From positions 1-14,082 of the forward strand of contig DATAZV010000173.1 in assembly GCA_036271855.1 (NCBI GenBank): 14,082 nucleotides of DNA, written 5' to 3'. The notes under the pieces are model-generated. The model was not told where the DNA came from. It saw only the letters and a program-made list of their open reading frames with translations, and ran no database searches. Numbering within the stretch: the first letter of the stretch is position 1; every line of letters starts with the position of its first letter. Positions 5,349 to 10,798 of the stretch are shown piece after piece. Position numbers and translations under genes: made by a program. This stretch comes from JAQGMJ01 sp036271855 (GTDB lineage Bacteria > Pseudomonadota > Gammaproteobacteria > Burkholderiales > JAEUOS01).

Positions 5349-7022
5349 CTAGTGGAAGAACTTCGCCGCGCTGAGCAGGGCCGAGTAGACGCCCCAGGCC
5401 AGCGGGATGCCGACGGCCAGCCAGGCCAGCACGACCACCGCCGGACTCGACGGCGCGGCGGAGCCTGCCTTGCCGGTACCCACCTCGGAGGCGGCGGCGC
5501 GGTCGTGCGCCAGGCGCTTTTCCTCGGCCAGTTCTTCTTCGGTCATGAACCACTTGGCGTCCAGCGGGCGGATCATCAGGTTGCAGATGAAGCCGATCAC
5601 CAGCATGCCCACCAGGATGTACATGGTCTGGTTATACACCTGGCTGCGCGGCAGGCCCATGCCGAGCTGGTATTCGCGCATGTAATTGACCACCACCGGG
5701 CCGATGATGCCGGCGGTGGACCAGGCGGTGAGCAGGCGGCCGTGGATCGCGCCCACCATCTGCGTGCCGAACAGGTCCGCCAGGTAGGCCGGTACGGTGG
5801 CGAAGCCGCCGCCGTACATCGACAGGATGATGCAGGCCGCGCCGACGAACAGCAGCTGGTTGCCGGCGGCGGCGCTGCCGGGCATGCTGCCGTAGCAGAT
5901 CGCGCCGAGCACGAAAAAGATGGAGTAGGTCATCTTGCGGCCGAAGAAGTCCGACATGCTGGCCCAGAAAAAGCGCCCGCCGATGTTGAACAGTCCCAGC
6001 AGCGCGGTGAAGCCGGCGGCGACCCCGGCGATGGCGGTGAGTTGCGCCTTGTCGAGATCGCCGAATTTCGCCGTCACGCCGATCAGGCTGCCGCCGAACA
6101 CTTCCTGCAGCATCGGGCTGGCCATGCCGATGACGCCGATGCCGGCCGAGACGTTCATCGTCAGCACCATCCACACCAGCCAGAACTGCGGGATGCCCCA
6201 GACCTTTTTCACGTGCACGTGGCGCTGGGTGATCATGGCGTTGCTGCCCTGCGTCACCGGCGGGGTCCAGCCGGCCGGCTTCCAGCCGGTGGCGGGGATG
6301 CGGTAACCGAAGGCGCCGCCGAGCATGAAGACAACGTAGAGCAGGCCCATCACGACGAAGGTCTCCCACACGCCGACGCTGGTGGGGGTGGCGAAGTACT
6401 TCATCAGCATCGCCGCCAGCGGCGAGCCGATCAGCGCGCCGCCGCCGAAGCCCATGATGGCCATGCCGGTGGCCATGCCGCGCCGGTCGGGGAACCATTT
6501 GATCAGGGTGCTCACCGGGCTGATGTAACCCAGGCCCAGGCCGATGCCGCCGATCACTCCCGAACCCAGCACCATGATCCAGAACTGGTGAAGATAGATG
6601 CCCAGGCCCGACAGCACCATGCCGCCGCCCCAGCACAGGGCCGCCAGGGCGCCCGCCTTGCGCGGACCGGCACGTTCCAGCCAGCCGCCCCAGATCGCCG
6701 CCGAGCAGCCGAGGAAGATGAAAAATATGATGAACATCCAGGCCAGGCTGGCGACCTTCCAGTCGCAATTGCTGACGAAAAGCTCACCGATAAAGCCGGT
6801 GTCGGCAGGGCAGGCCACCGCCTTGTTGATGCCGATGGCCTTGGACAAGGGCAGCCAGAACACCGAAAAACCGTAGGCCATGCCGATGCAAAGATGGATG
6901 GCGAGAGCCGCCGGCGGTACCAGCCAGCGGTTGAAGCCCGGGCCGGCAATGGTTCTTTCCTTCGACAGCAACCCTGCATCGCTGCCGCTCCCCGTCTGCG
7001 CTCCGTCGAGGACAGATGACAT
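5349..7022 (-). CDS. OFA-family MFS transporter (oxalate/formate antiporter-like) with extra C-terminal membrane segment
   Basis: An inner-membrane secondary carrier of 557 residues from the ATG at 7022, chosen because AAAGGAGA lies four bases upstream; an ATG ten codons earlier lacks this. Twelve MFS segments are recognisable, with the OFA hallmarks GMAYGFSVFWLPLSKA (47-62), KWFPDRRGMATGMAIMGFGGGA (175-196), GGRFFWASMSDFFGRK (348-363), MYGGGFATVPAYLADLFGT (402-420) and AIHGRLLTAWSTAGI (425-439). The loop after the first segment has Cys71 and Cys86, possibly a periplasmic disulfide. After segment 12 a charged linker (about 488-525) leads to a further hydrophobic segment (VVVLAWLAVGIPLAWGVYSALL, 529-550) like the small subunit encoded separately beside some OFA transporters. 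Substrate is probably a mono- or dicarboxylate; oxalate/formate is suggested by family and the nearby fds genes but not proven. The upstream region is rich in repeats. Confidence 0.87.
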   Translation of the reverse strand: MSSVLDGAQTGSGSDAGLLSKERTIAGPGFNRWLVPPAALAIHLCIGMAYGFSVFWLPLSKAIGINKAVACPADTGFIGELFVSNCDWKVASLAWMFIIFFIFLGCSAAIWGGWLERAGPRKAGALAALCWGGGMVLSGLGIYLHQFWIMVLGSGVIGGIGLGLGYISPVSTLIKWFPDRRGMATGMAIMGFGGGALIGSPLAAMLMKYFATPTSVGVWETFVVMGLLYVVFMLGGAFGYRIPATGWKPAGWTPPVTQGSNAMITQRHVHVKKVWGIPQFWLVWMVLTMNVSAGIGVIGMASPMLQEVFGGSLIGVTAKFGDLDKAQLTAIAGVAAGFTALLGLFNIGGRFFWASMSDFFGRKMTYSIFFVLGAICYGSMPGSAAAGNQLLFVGAACIILSMYGGGFATVPAYLADLFGTQMVGAIHGRLLTAWSTAGIIGPVVVNYMREYQLGMGLPRSQVYNQTMYILVGMLVIGFICNLMIRPLDAKWFMTEEELAEEKRLAHDRAAASEVGTGKAGSAAPSSPAVVVLAWLAVGIPLAWGVYSALLSAAKFFH

Positions 7023-7026
7023 ATTG

Positions 7027-7034
7027 TCTCCTTT
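7027..7034 (-). promoter_or_regulatory. Strong ribosome binding site of the OFA transporter gene
   Basis: Read on the minus strand this is AAAGGAGA, four bases before the ATG at 7022, and it fixes that start. Confidence 0.75.
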
Positions 7035-7087
7035 GTATAGTGGCGGCGCCATGCGTGCGACCCCGCTCGTGTACTAACAAGAGCGCA

Positions 7088-7101
7088 GGAACATTTATTC
7101 C
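7088..7101. promoter_or_regulatory. GGAA...TTCC dyad, copy A
   Basis: GGAA and TTCC arms enclose six bases (7092-7097). The 15-mer 7090-7104 recurs at 7203-7217 with one mismatch, so this is a repeated site and not an isolated dyad. It lies 66 bp upstream of the transporter ATG. Confidence 0.45.
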
Positions 7102-7116
7102 GGCGCCCGCCCAACA

Positions 7117-7139
7117 ATTGCGCAGTCTCGATGCGCAAT
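7117..7139. promoter_or_regulatory. Perfect 8-bp inverted repeat ATTGCGCA-N7-TGCGCAAT
   Basis: Arms are 7117-7124 and 7132-7139 with a 7-base spacer (centre-to-centre 15 bp). The layout is that of a dimeric repressor or activator site, about 95 bp upstream of the transporter start. The cognate regulator is not identifiable in this window. Confidence 0.55.
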
Positions 7140-7196
7140 CAACCCGGGCTTGGCCCGAAGTCGAATTAGATCATATTCGCAAATAAATATGCCATG

Positions 7197-7214
7197 GGAA
7201 TAAACATTAATTCC
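7197..7214. promoter_or_regulatory. GGAAT...ATTCC dyad, copy B
   Basis: GGAAT (7197-7201) and ATTCC (7210-7214) are inverted around eight bases. The 15-mer AACATTAATTCCGGC (7203-7217) matches 7090-7104 at 14 of 15 positions. The two copies are 113 bp apart. Confidence 0.45.
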
Positions 7215-7221
7215 GGCACTA

Positions 7222-7253
7222 GGGATAACGATAGGGTTACGGGAGAACGATAG
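7222..7253. repeat. Two 13-bp direct repeats with 19-bp period
   Basis: GGGATAACGATAG (7222-7234) and GGGAGAACGATAG (7241-7253) differ at one base. Sites nearly two helical turns apart on the same face are typical of tandem binding by an activator. They are about 200-230 bp upstream of the transporter ATG. Confidence 0.5.
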
Positions 7254-7269
7254 CGCTGCGCAACATAAC

Positions 7270-7279
7270 TGACCGGTCA
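7270..7279. promoter_or_regulatory. 10-bp palindrome TGACCGGTCA
   Basis: A perfect self-complementary decamer between the direct repeats and the terminator of the next gene. It could be a regulator site or chance. Confidence 0.3.
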
Positions 7280-7317
7280 ACTGGTTCAGGCCAATGGCCC
7301 GGCCCGCGTCCATGAAA

Positions 7318-7339
7318 AAGGGGCGCTTGCGCGCCCCTT
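7318..7339 (-). terminator. Rho-independent terminator of the PRC-barrel gene
   Basis: AAGGGGCGC (7318-7326), loop TTGC, then GCGCCCCTT (7331-7339) form a perfect 9-bp stem. On the minus strand it is followed by a run of five T (7319 down to 7315). It lies 35 bp beyond the stop of the PRC-barrel gene. Confidence 0.88.
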
Positions 7340-7373
7340 GCGGTCTTCCTGCCTACCTGCTGCGGCCGCGATG

Positions 7374-7862
7374 TCAGCGCCAGTAGTAGGGCGCGTTGTA
7401 GTAGTTGTGCAGCTCGGTGGCCCAGCGCTCGTCGGCCATCGAGGGCCACTGGTCCTTGTCGAAACCCTGGGCCTCCTTCAGGCGTTCTTTCGAAACATCG
7501 AGGATGAACTGCTTGTTGGTCGGGTCCAGGCGCAGGGCGCGCCAGGGAACGGCCAGCAGCTTGTCGCCGATGCCGAGGAAGCCGCCCACCGAGAGCACCG
7601 CGTAGGCCACGCGCCCGGTGGGCACGTCGATCATGATCTCGTCGATATCGCCCAGCTTGTCGCCGGCCATGTTGACCACGTTGTCGCCTTCCAGGGTGCT
7701 GGAGGCCATCACGCGCGGGCCGGGACCGTTTTCCTGCACCTTCCAGTAGGTGGTGCTGTCGTAGGCGCTGGCGCCGACGTCCTGCTCGCGCACGTCCTGC
7801 GCGTTCAGGCCTTCGGAAAAGCCGCTGACGTGGCGCTCGCCGGGTTTGGTGTAGGTGTCCAT
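7374..7862 (-). CDS. PRC-barrel domain protein
   Basis: A soluble protein of 162 residues from the ATG at 7862, supported by AAGGAGA six bases upstream; an in-frame TTG two codons earlier is less likely. Residues about 50-125 are a PRC-barrel (RVMASSTLEGDNVVN, GDKLGDIDEIMIDVPTGRVAYAVLS, GGFLGIGDKLLAVPW, then FILDVSKERL), the beta-barrel fold seen in photosynthetic reaction centre H subunit and RimM. The tail (GFDKDQWPSMADERW, ending HNYYNAPYYWR) is the usual end of the stand-alone bacterial group. The function of that group is poorly defined, often linked to stress or envelope genes; none is claimed. No signal peptide or membrane segment is visible. It has its own terminator, is separated from the kinase operon by a 335-bp gap, and is probably transcribed on its own. 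Confidence 0.88.
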   Translation of the reverse strand: MDTYTKPGERHVSGFSEGLNAQDVREQDVGASAYDSTTYWKVQENGPGPRVMASSTLEGDNVVNMAGDKLGDIDEIMIDVPTGRVAYAVLSVGGFLGIGDKLLAVPWRALRLDPTNKQFILDVSKERLKEAQGFDKDQWPSMADERWATELHNYYNAPYYWR

Positions 7863-7868
7863 ATGCAA

Positions 7869-7875
7869 TCTCCTT
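7869..7875 (-). promoter_or_regulatory. Ribosome binding site of the PRC-barrel gene
   Basis: On the minus strand this reads AAGGAGA, six bases before the ATG at 7862, and it decides the start. Confidence 0.75.
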
Positions 7876-7952
7876 GTGTTTCAGGCATCGTGTTCGGGGC
7901 GGGCTGCTGCCTGCAGGCGCGCGCAGGATGCATGCGCGCTTTTCCCGCGCCC

Positions 7953-7970
7953 GCGCGGCGAAAGCCGCGC
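7953..7970. repeat. Perfect hairpin with GAAA tetraloop
   Basis: GCGCGGC (7953-7959), GAAA, then GCCGCGC (7964-7970). On the plus strand the loop is a GNRA tetraloop, unusually stable in RNA; on the minus strand, the strand of the PRC-barrel leader, the loop is TTTC. No U-run follows. Confidence 0.45.
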
Positions 7971-8093
7971 TGTACATGGATGGAGAGCAAGTCCGGGGCC
8001 TGTGCTGCAAGGTCAAAAAGCGGATGAAGCGGCGCCGCGCCGGTAAATCCTGCGGGTCGCAATGTGCCTTCTTACGCTTTTATTTGTGGCGAA

Positions 8094-8146
8094 CCGATTT
8101 TCCACGCGGTACTTTGGATGACCGCGAAGCACGCCGCGAAAATCGG
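8094..8146. repeat. Inverted repeat overlapping the long hairpin (alternative pairing)
   Basis: CCGATTTTC (8094-8102) is perfectly complementary to GAAAATCGG (8138-8146), with an inner CGCGGT (8105-8110) and ACCGCG (8121-8126). The right arm overlaps the left arm of the long hairpin at 8140-8196, so only one of the two can form at a time. Confidence 0.5.
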
Positions 8147-8196
8147 GGTCGGACCACTTTTTCAGCCTCATCGAAAAAGTGCTCTGACCCCGATTT
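8140..8196. repeat. Long near-perfect hairpin, probable palindromic repeat or terminator of the kinase operon
   Basis: Two 24-base arms (8140-8163 and 8173-8196) pair with only two mismatches around a 9-base loop (8164-8172). The outer part carries ATCGGGGTC/GACCCCGAT and the inner part CACTTTTTC/GAAAAAGTG. It ends one base before the stop codon of the upstream kinase gene, so it may end that operon's transcript. Its form is like the multicopy palindromic repeats of betaproteobacterial genomes, but copy number cannot be judged here. Confidence 0.7.
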
Positions 8197-8197
8197 C

Positions 8198-9301
8198 CTA
8201 ACGCGGCAGCCGCACCTTGAACGCGGTGCGCCCGGCGTCGGACTGCACCTCGATCTTGCCGCGATGGGCGGCGACGATCTGCTGCACGATGTACAGGCCC
8301 AGCCCGAGGCCGTTGGCCGGGCCGGCTTCGCGCGAGCCGCGGCGAAACGGGTCGAAGATATGCGCCAGCAGCTCGGCCGGTATCTCGCCGCTGTTTTCGA
8401 CCCGGATATCGACGTGGGCGCGGTCGCCGCCGTCCAATGCCACCACGATCTCGCCGCCGGCCGCGCCGTGCTGCTGCGCGTTGCCCACCAGGTTGGCGAT
8501 CGCCTGGCCGAGGCGGCTGCCGTCCCAGTGGCCGGCGAGGCTGCCGTGACGCTCGATGCGCACGACGCGCTCGGGGGCGGCGCCGAAGCGCTCGTCGAGC
8601 ACCCGGCCGGCGATCTCGCCCAGGTCGGCCTTCTCGCGGGTCAGGGGAATGCCGCCGGCCAGGCGCGCGCGCGCCAGGTCGAGCAGGTCGTCGATCATCC
8701 GGCTCATGCGGGTGCCGCTGGCGATGATGCGCTGCGCCGCCTGCTGCGCCGGCGCGCTGTCGTTGAGCCGGTCCAGCAGCTCGGCGTAGTTGACGATCGC
8801 CGCCAGCGGCGAGCGCAGGTCGTGGCCCAGGGTGGCGACGAACATTTCGTTGAAGCGCAGGGTCTCGCTGCGGATCTGCAGCTCGCGCGCCAGTTGGCGC
8901 TTCTGGCGGTGGAGCTGGAAAAACACTTCGGCCTTGTTGATCAGGATGCGCGGCTCGATCGGCTTGTAGAGGTAATCCACCGCGCCGCTTTCATAGCCGC
9001 GAAACATGCGCTGCTCGTCGCGCCCGCTGGCGGTGACGAAGATCAGCGGAATCTGCCGGGTGCGCTCGCTGCCGCGCATCAGCTCGGCCAGCTCGAAGCC
9101 GTCCATCTCCGGCATCTGCACGTCGATCAGGGCCAGCGCGACGTCGTGCGCCAGCAGCAGCTCAAGCGCCTGCGGACCGGAGCGCGCGGTGATCAGCTCG
9201 AGGTTGTCGCGCTTGAGCAGGGCGCAAAGCGCGAGCAGGTTTTCCTCCAGGTCGTCGACCAGCAGGCACTTGATGCGTTCGCCGTCTTCGGGCTTGTTCA
9301 T
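8198..9301 (-). CDS. Soluble histidine kinase with N-terminal receiver domain (REC-HisKA-HATPase)
   Basis: A cytoplasmic protein of 367 residues, with no membrane segment. Residues 11-125 are a receiver domain: acidic Asp16 and Asp17, phospho-acceptor Asp60 in ALIDVQMPEMDG, Thr90 and Lys113 with the following Pro. A short helical linker leads to HisKA with His160 in LGHDLRSPLAAIVNYAELL. The ATPase domain has Asn270 and Asn274 (N box, NLVGN), a G1 box reading ENSG (302-305) instead of the usual DxG, and the G2 loop GLGLGLYIV (331-339). The receiver-first order lets an upstream kinase switch this kinase on or off. It is the last gene of the operon, 13 bp after cheB; its ribosome site TGAGGA (9312-9317) includes the cheB stop codon, indicating coupling. 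The natural partner for its receiver is the triple-receiver kinase at the head of the operon (inference). No output domain is present. Confidence 0.9.
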   Translation of the reverse strand: MNKPEDGERIKCLLVDDLEENLLALCALLKRDNLELITARSGPQALELLLAHDVALALIDVQMPEMDGFELAELMRGSERTRQIPLIFVTASGRDEQRMFRGYESGAVDYLYKPIEPRILINKAEVFFQLHRQKRQLARELQIRSETLRFNEMFVATLGHDLRSPLAAIVNYAELLDRLNDSAPAQQAAQRIIASGTRMSRMIDDLLDLARARLAGGIPLTREKADLGEIAGRVLDERFGAAPERVVRIERHGSLAGHWDGSRLGQAIANLVGNAQQHGAAGGEIVVALDGGDRAHVDIRVENSGEIPAELLAHIFDPFRRGSREAGPANGLGLGLYIVQQIVAAHRGKIEVQSDAGRTAFKVRLPR

Positions 9302-9314
9302 TTTCGCTTTTTCC

Positions 9315-9941
9315 TCATCGCAGCCCCGCCAGCAGTCCGGCCAGTTGTTCGATCGTCAGTACGAAATCGGCATCCGGCACCCGCTCCAGGGCGGCGGCGG
9401 GCATCATGCTTGCGGCCGCGCTGTCCGGGCGCTGCACCGCGGCGACGCCGCCGCCGGCGCGCACCGCGGCCAAGCCGGCGGCGCCGTCCTGGTTGGCGCC
9501 GGTGAGCACCATGCCGAGCAGGCGCTCGCCGTAAATGTCGGCGGCCGACTCGAACAGCACGTCGATCGAGGGCCGCGAGTATTGCACCAGTTCGTCGGAG
9601 GAAAGCGCCAGCACCGGACCCACCCCGCTTTCACGATCGACCAGCAGATGATAATCGGGCGGGGCGAAATAGATCACCCCGGGCTCCACCGGCTGCTTGT
9701 CGCCGGCTTCTTCCACCCGCAGCGCGCAGCGCCCGGCGAAAATCTGCACCAGCAGGCTGGCCCGGTCGCGCGGCTGATGGATCACCACCAGCACCGCCGC
9801 CGTCAGGCCCGCCGGCAGCGCCGGCAGCAGGACGGAAAGCGCCTCGATGCCGCCGGCCGAGGTGCCGATCACGATCGCTTCAAGCCGGCCATCGAGAGTC
9901 GGCACAAGGCGGGCGGGCGTGGACCCGCGAGTCGCGCTCAT
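9315..9941 (-). CDS. cheB: CheB-type protein-glutamate methylesterase without receiver domain
   Basis: A stand-alone catalytic domain of 208 residues; classical CheB is about 350 because of an N-terminal receiver, absent here. The catalytic triad is intact: Ser28 in IGTSAGG, His55 in VVIHQP and Asp152 in TGANQDGAAG. Other family marks are VIYFAPPDYHLLVD (89-102) and SRPSIDVLFESAA (122-134). The reaction is hydrolysis of glutamyl methyl esters, and possibly deamidation of Gln, on a signalling protein. The start overlaps the cheR stop as ATGA. Without a receiver, it is likely constitutive or controlled by binding partners such as the two kinases encoded beside it. The target is not a recognisable chemoreceptor in this window. 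The symbol describes the family; this is not the flagellar cheB. Confidence 0.9.
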   Translation of the reverse strand: MSATRGSTPARLVPTLDGRLEAIVIGTSAGGIEALSVLLPALPAGLTAAVLVVIHQPRDRASLLVQIFAGRCALRVEEAGDKQPVEPGVIYFAPPDYHLLVDRESGVGPVLALSSDELVQYSRPSIDVLFESAADIYGERLLGMVLTGANQDGAAGLAAVRAGGGVAAVQRPDSAAASMMPAAALERVPDADFVLTIEQLAGLLAGLR

Positions 9942-10798
9942 GGCGCACCCCGCTTCCGGTAGATGCGATCTTCGCGCACGAGTTCCTCGAAATCGTCGGA
10001 ACAGGCGGAAAAACGCAGCGATTCCTTGGCGCCGATGCCCAGGAAGCCGCGCCGCACCAAAGAGTCGCGGAACAGGCCGACGGCGCGGTCCTGCAGCGGC
10101 CGGTTGAAGTAGATCAGCACGTTGCGGCAGGACACCAGCTGCATTTCGGCGAACACGTGGTCGGTGGCCAGGCTGTGGTCGGAGAACACCAGGGATTGCT
10201 TCAACTGCTTGTCGAACACCGCACGGCCGTAGGCGGCGGTGTAGTAGTCGGACAGCGAGGAGCGGCCGCCGGAGCGGCGGTGGTTTTCGGTGAACAGGGC
10301 CAGGCGCTCGACGTCGTAGATGCCGGCCTCGGCGGTGGCCAGCGCCAGCGGGTTGATGTCGGTGGCGTAGATCATGCTGCGCGAGAGCAGCCCTTCCTCC
10401 TGCAGCATGATGGCCATCGAGTAGGCCTCTTCGCCGGTGGAGCAGCCGGCCACCCAGATCTTCAGCGAGGGGTAGGTGCGCAGCATCGGCACCACCGTCT
10501 CGCGCAGGGCGCGGAAGTACGAGGGGTCGCGGAACATCTCGCTCACCTGCACGGTGAGGAAGTTCATCAGCGCCGGAAATATCTGCTCGTCGTGCAGCAC
10601 GCGCTCCTGCAATTGGGTCAGGGTGCGGCAGCCGAAGTGCGCCATCGCCGCGCGCATGCGGCGCTTCAGCGAGGCGCCGGCGTAGCCGCGGAAGTCGCTG
10701 TGGTACTTGAGGTAGACGGCTTCCAGCAGGAGCTGGATCTCGATGTCGAAATCCTTCTCCGGCCCGGACGCCCCGCGCGCTTCTATTTGGGCATCCAT
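9938..10798 (-). CDS. cheR: CheR-type SAM-dependent protein-glutamate methyltransferase
   Basis: The protein has 286 residues from the ATG at 10798, inside the last codons of the upstream kinase gene (16-bp overlap). A longer frame reaching 10933 would lie wholly within that kinase and is not favoured. The N-terminal helical domain (about 18-80, with YHSDFRGYAGASLKRRM) precedes VSEMFRDPSYF (85-95), matching the family's FFR segment. The SAM site is intact: AGCSTGEEAYSMAIML (117-132), ATDINPLAL (145-153) and CRNVLIYFN (224-232). It transfers methyl groups from S-adenosylmethionine to glutamates of a signalling protein, opposed by the adjacent CheB. No pentapeptide-binding beta-subdomain anomaly is apparent and no TPR tail is present. 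The symbol is by family; the pairing with kinases, not receptors, suggests a non-flagellar pathway. Confidence 0.9.
   Translation of the reverse strand: MDAQIEARGASGPEKDFDIEIQLLLEAVYLKYHSDFRGYAGASLKRRMRAAMAHFGCRTLTQLQERVLHDEQIFPALMNFLTVQVSEMFRDPSYFRALRETVVPMLRTYPSLKIWVAGCSTGEEAYSMAIMLQEEGLLSRSMIYATDINPLALATAEAGIYDVERLALFTENHRRSGGRSSLSDYYTAAYGRAVFDKQLKQSLVFSDHSLATDHVFAEMQLVSCRNVLIYFNRPLQDRAVGLFRDSLVRRGFLGIGAKESLRFSACSDDFEELVREDRIYRKRGAP

Larger units (their letters stand above)
7023..7314. promoter_or_regulatory. Repeat-rich control region upstream of the OFA transporter gene
   Basis: This gene-free stretch between the transporter start and the terminator of the PRC-barrel gene includes an AT-rich block (about 7160-7212) that stands out from the GC-rich surroundings. 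It contains one 8-bp inverted repeat, two related GGAA...TTCC dyads sharing a 15-mer, two 13-bp direct repeats 19 bp apart, and a 10-bp palindrome, each listed separately. I did not find a convincing promoter, but the concentration of motifs implies tight regulation of the transporter. Confidence 0.6.
7863..8197. other. Gene-free region with several hairpins between kinase operon end and PRC-barrel gene
   Basis: No convincing gene is seen in these 335 bases. They contain an inverted repeat GCGCGCA-N7-TGCGCGC (7919-7925 and 7933-7939), a GAAA-capped hairpin (7953-7970), and the compound palindromic element at 8094-8196. Any promoter of the PRC-barrel gene must lie here, but none stands out. 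Confidence 0.55.

Noticed and set aside
5352..7019. Plus-strand open frame (555 codons) opposite the OFA transporter
   Set aside because: His/Ala/Asp-rich translation without motifs, while the minus strand shows OFA signature sequences and a strong ribosome site.
7177..7194. Sigma-54-like element on the minus strand (TGGCAT...TTTGC) before the OFA gene
   Set aside because: The GG and GC doublets are separated by 11 bases instead of the required 10, so it does not fit the -24/-12 rule.
7874..9505. Plus-strand open frame (543 codons) across the hairpin region, kinase and cheB end
   Set aside because: Antisense shadow; the minus-strand kinase and esterase motifs are complete and the frame crosses a palindromic non-coding element.
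9315..9941. Receiver-less CheB considered as a broken gene
   Set aside because: The start overlaps cheR as ATGA, the triad is intact and no receiver remnant is seen upstream, so it is a complete single-domain form.
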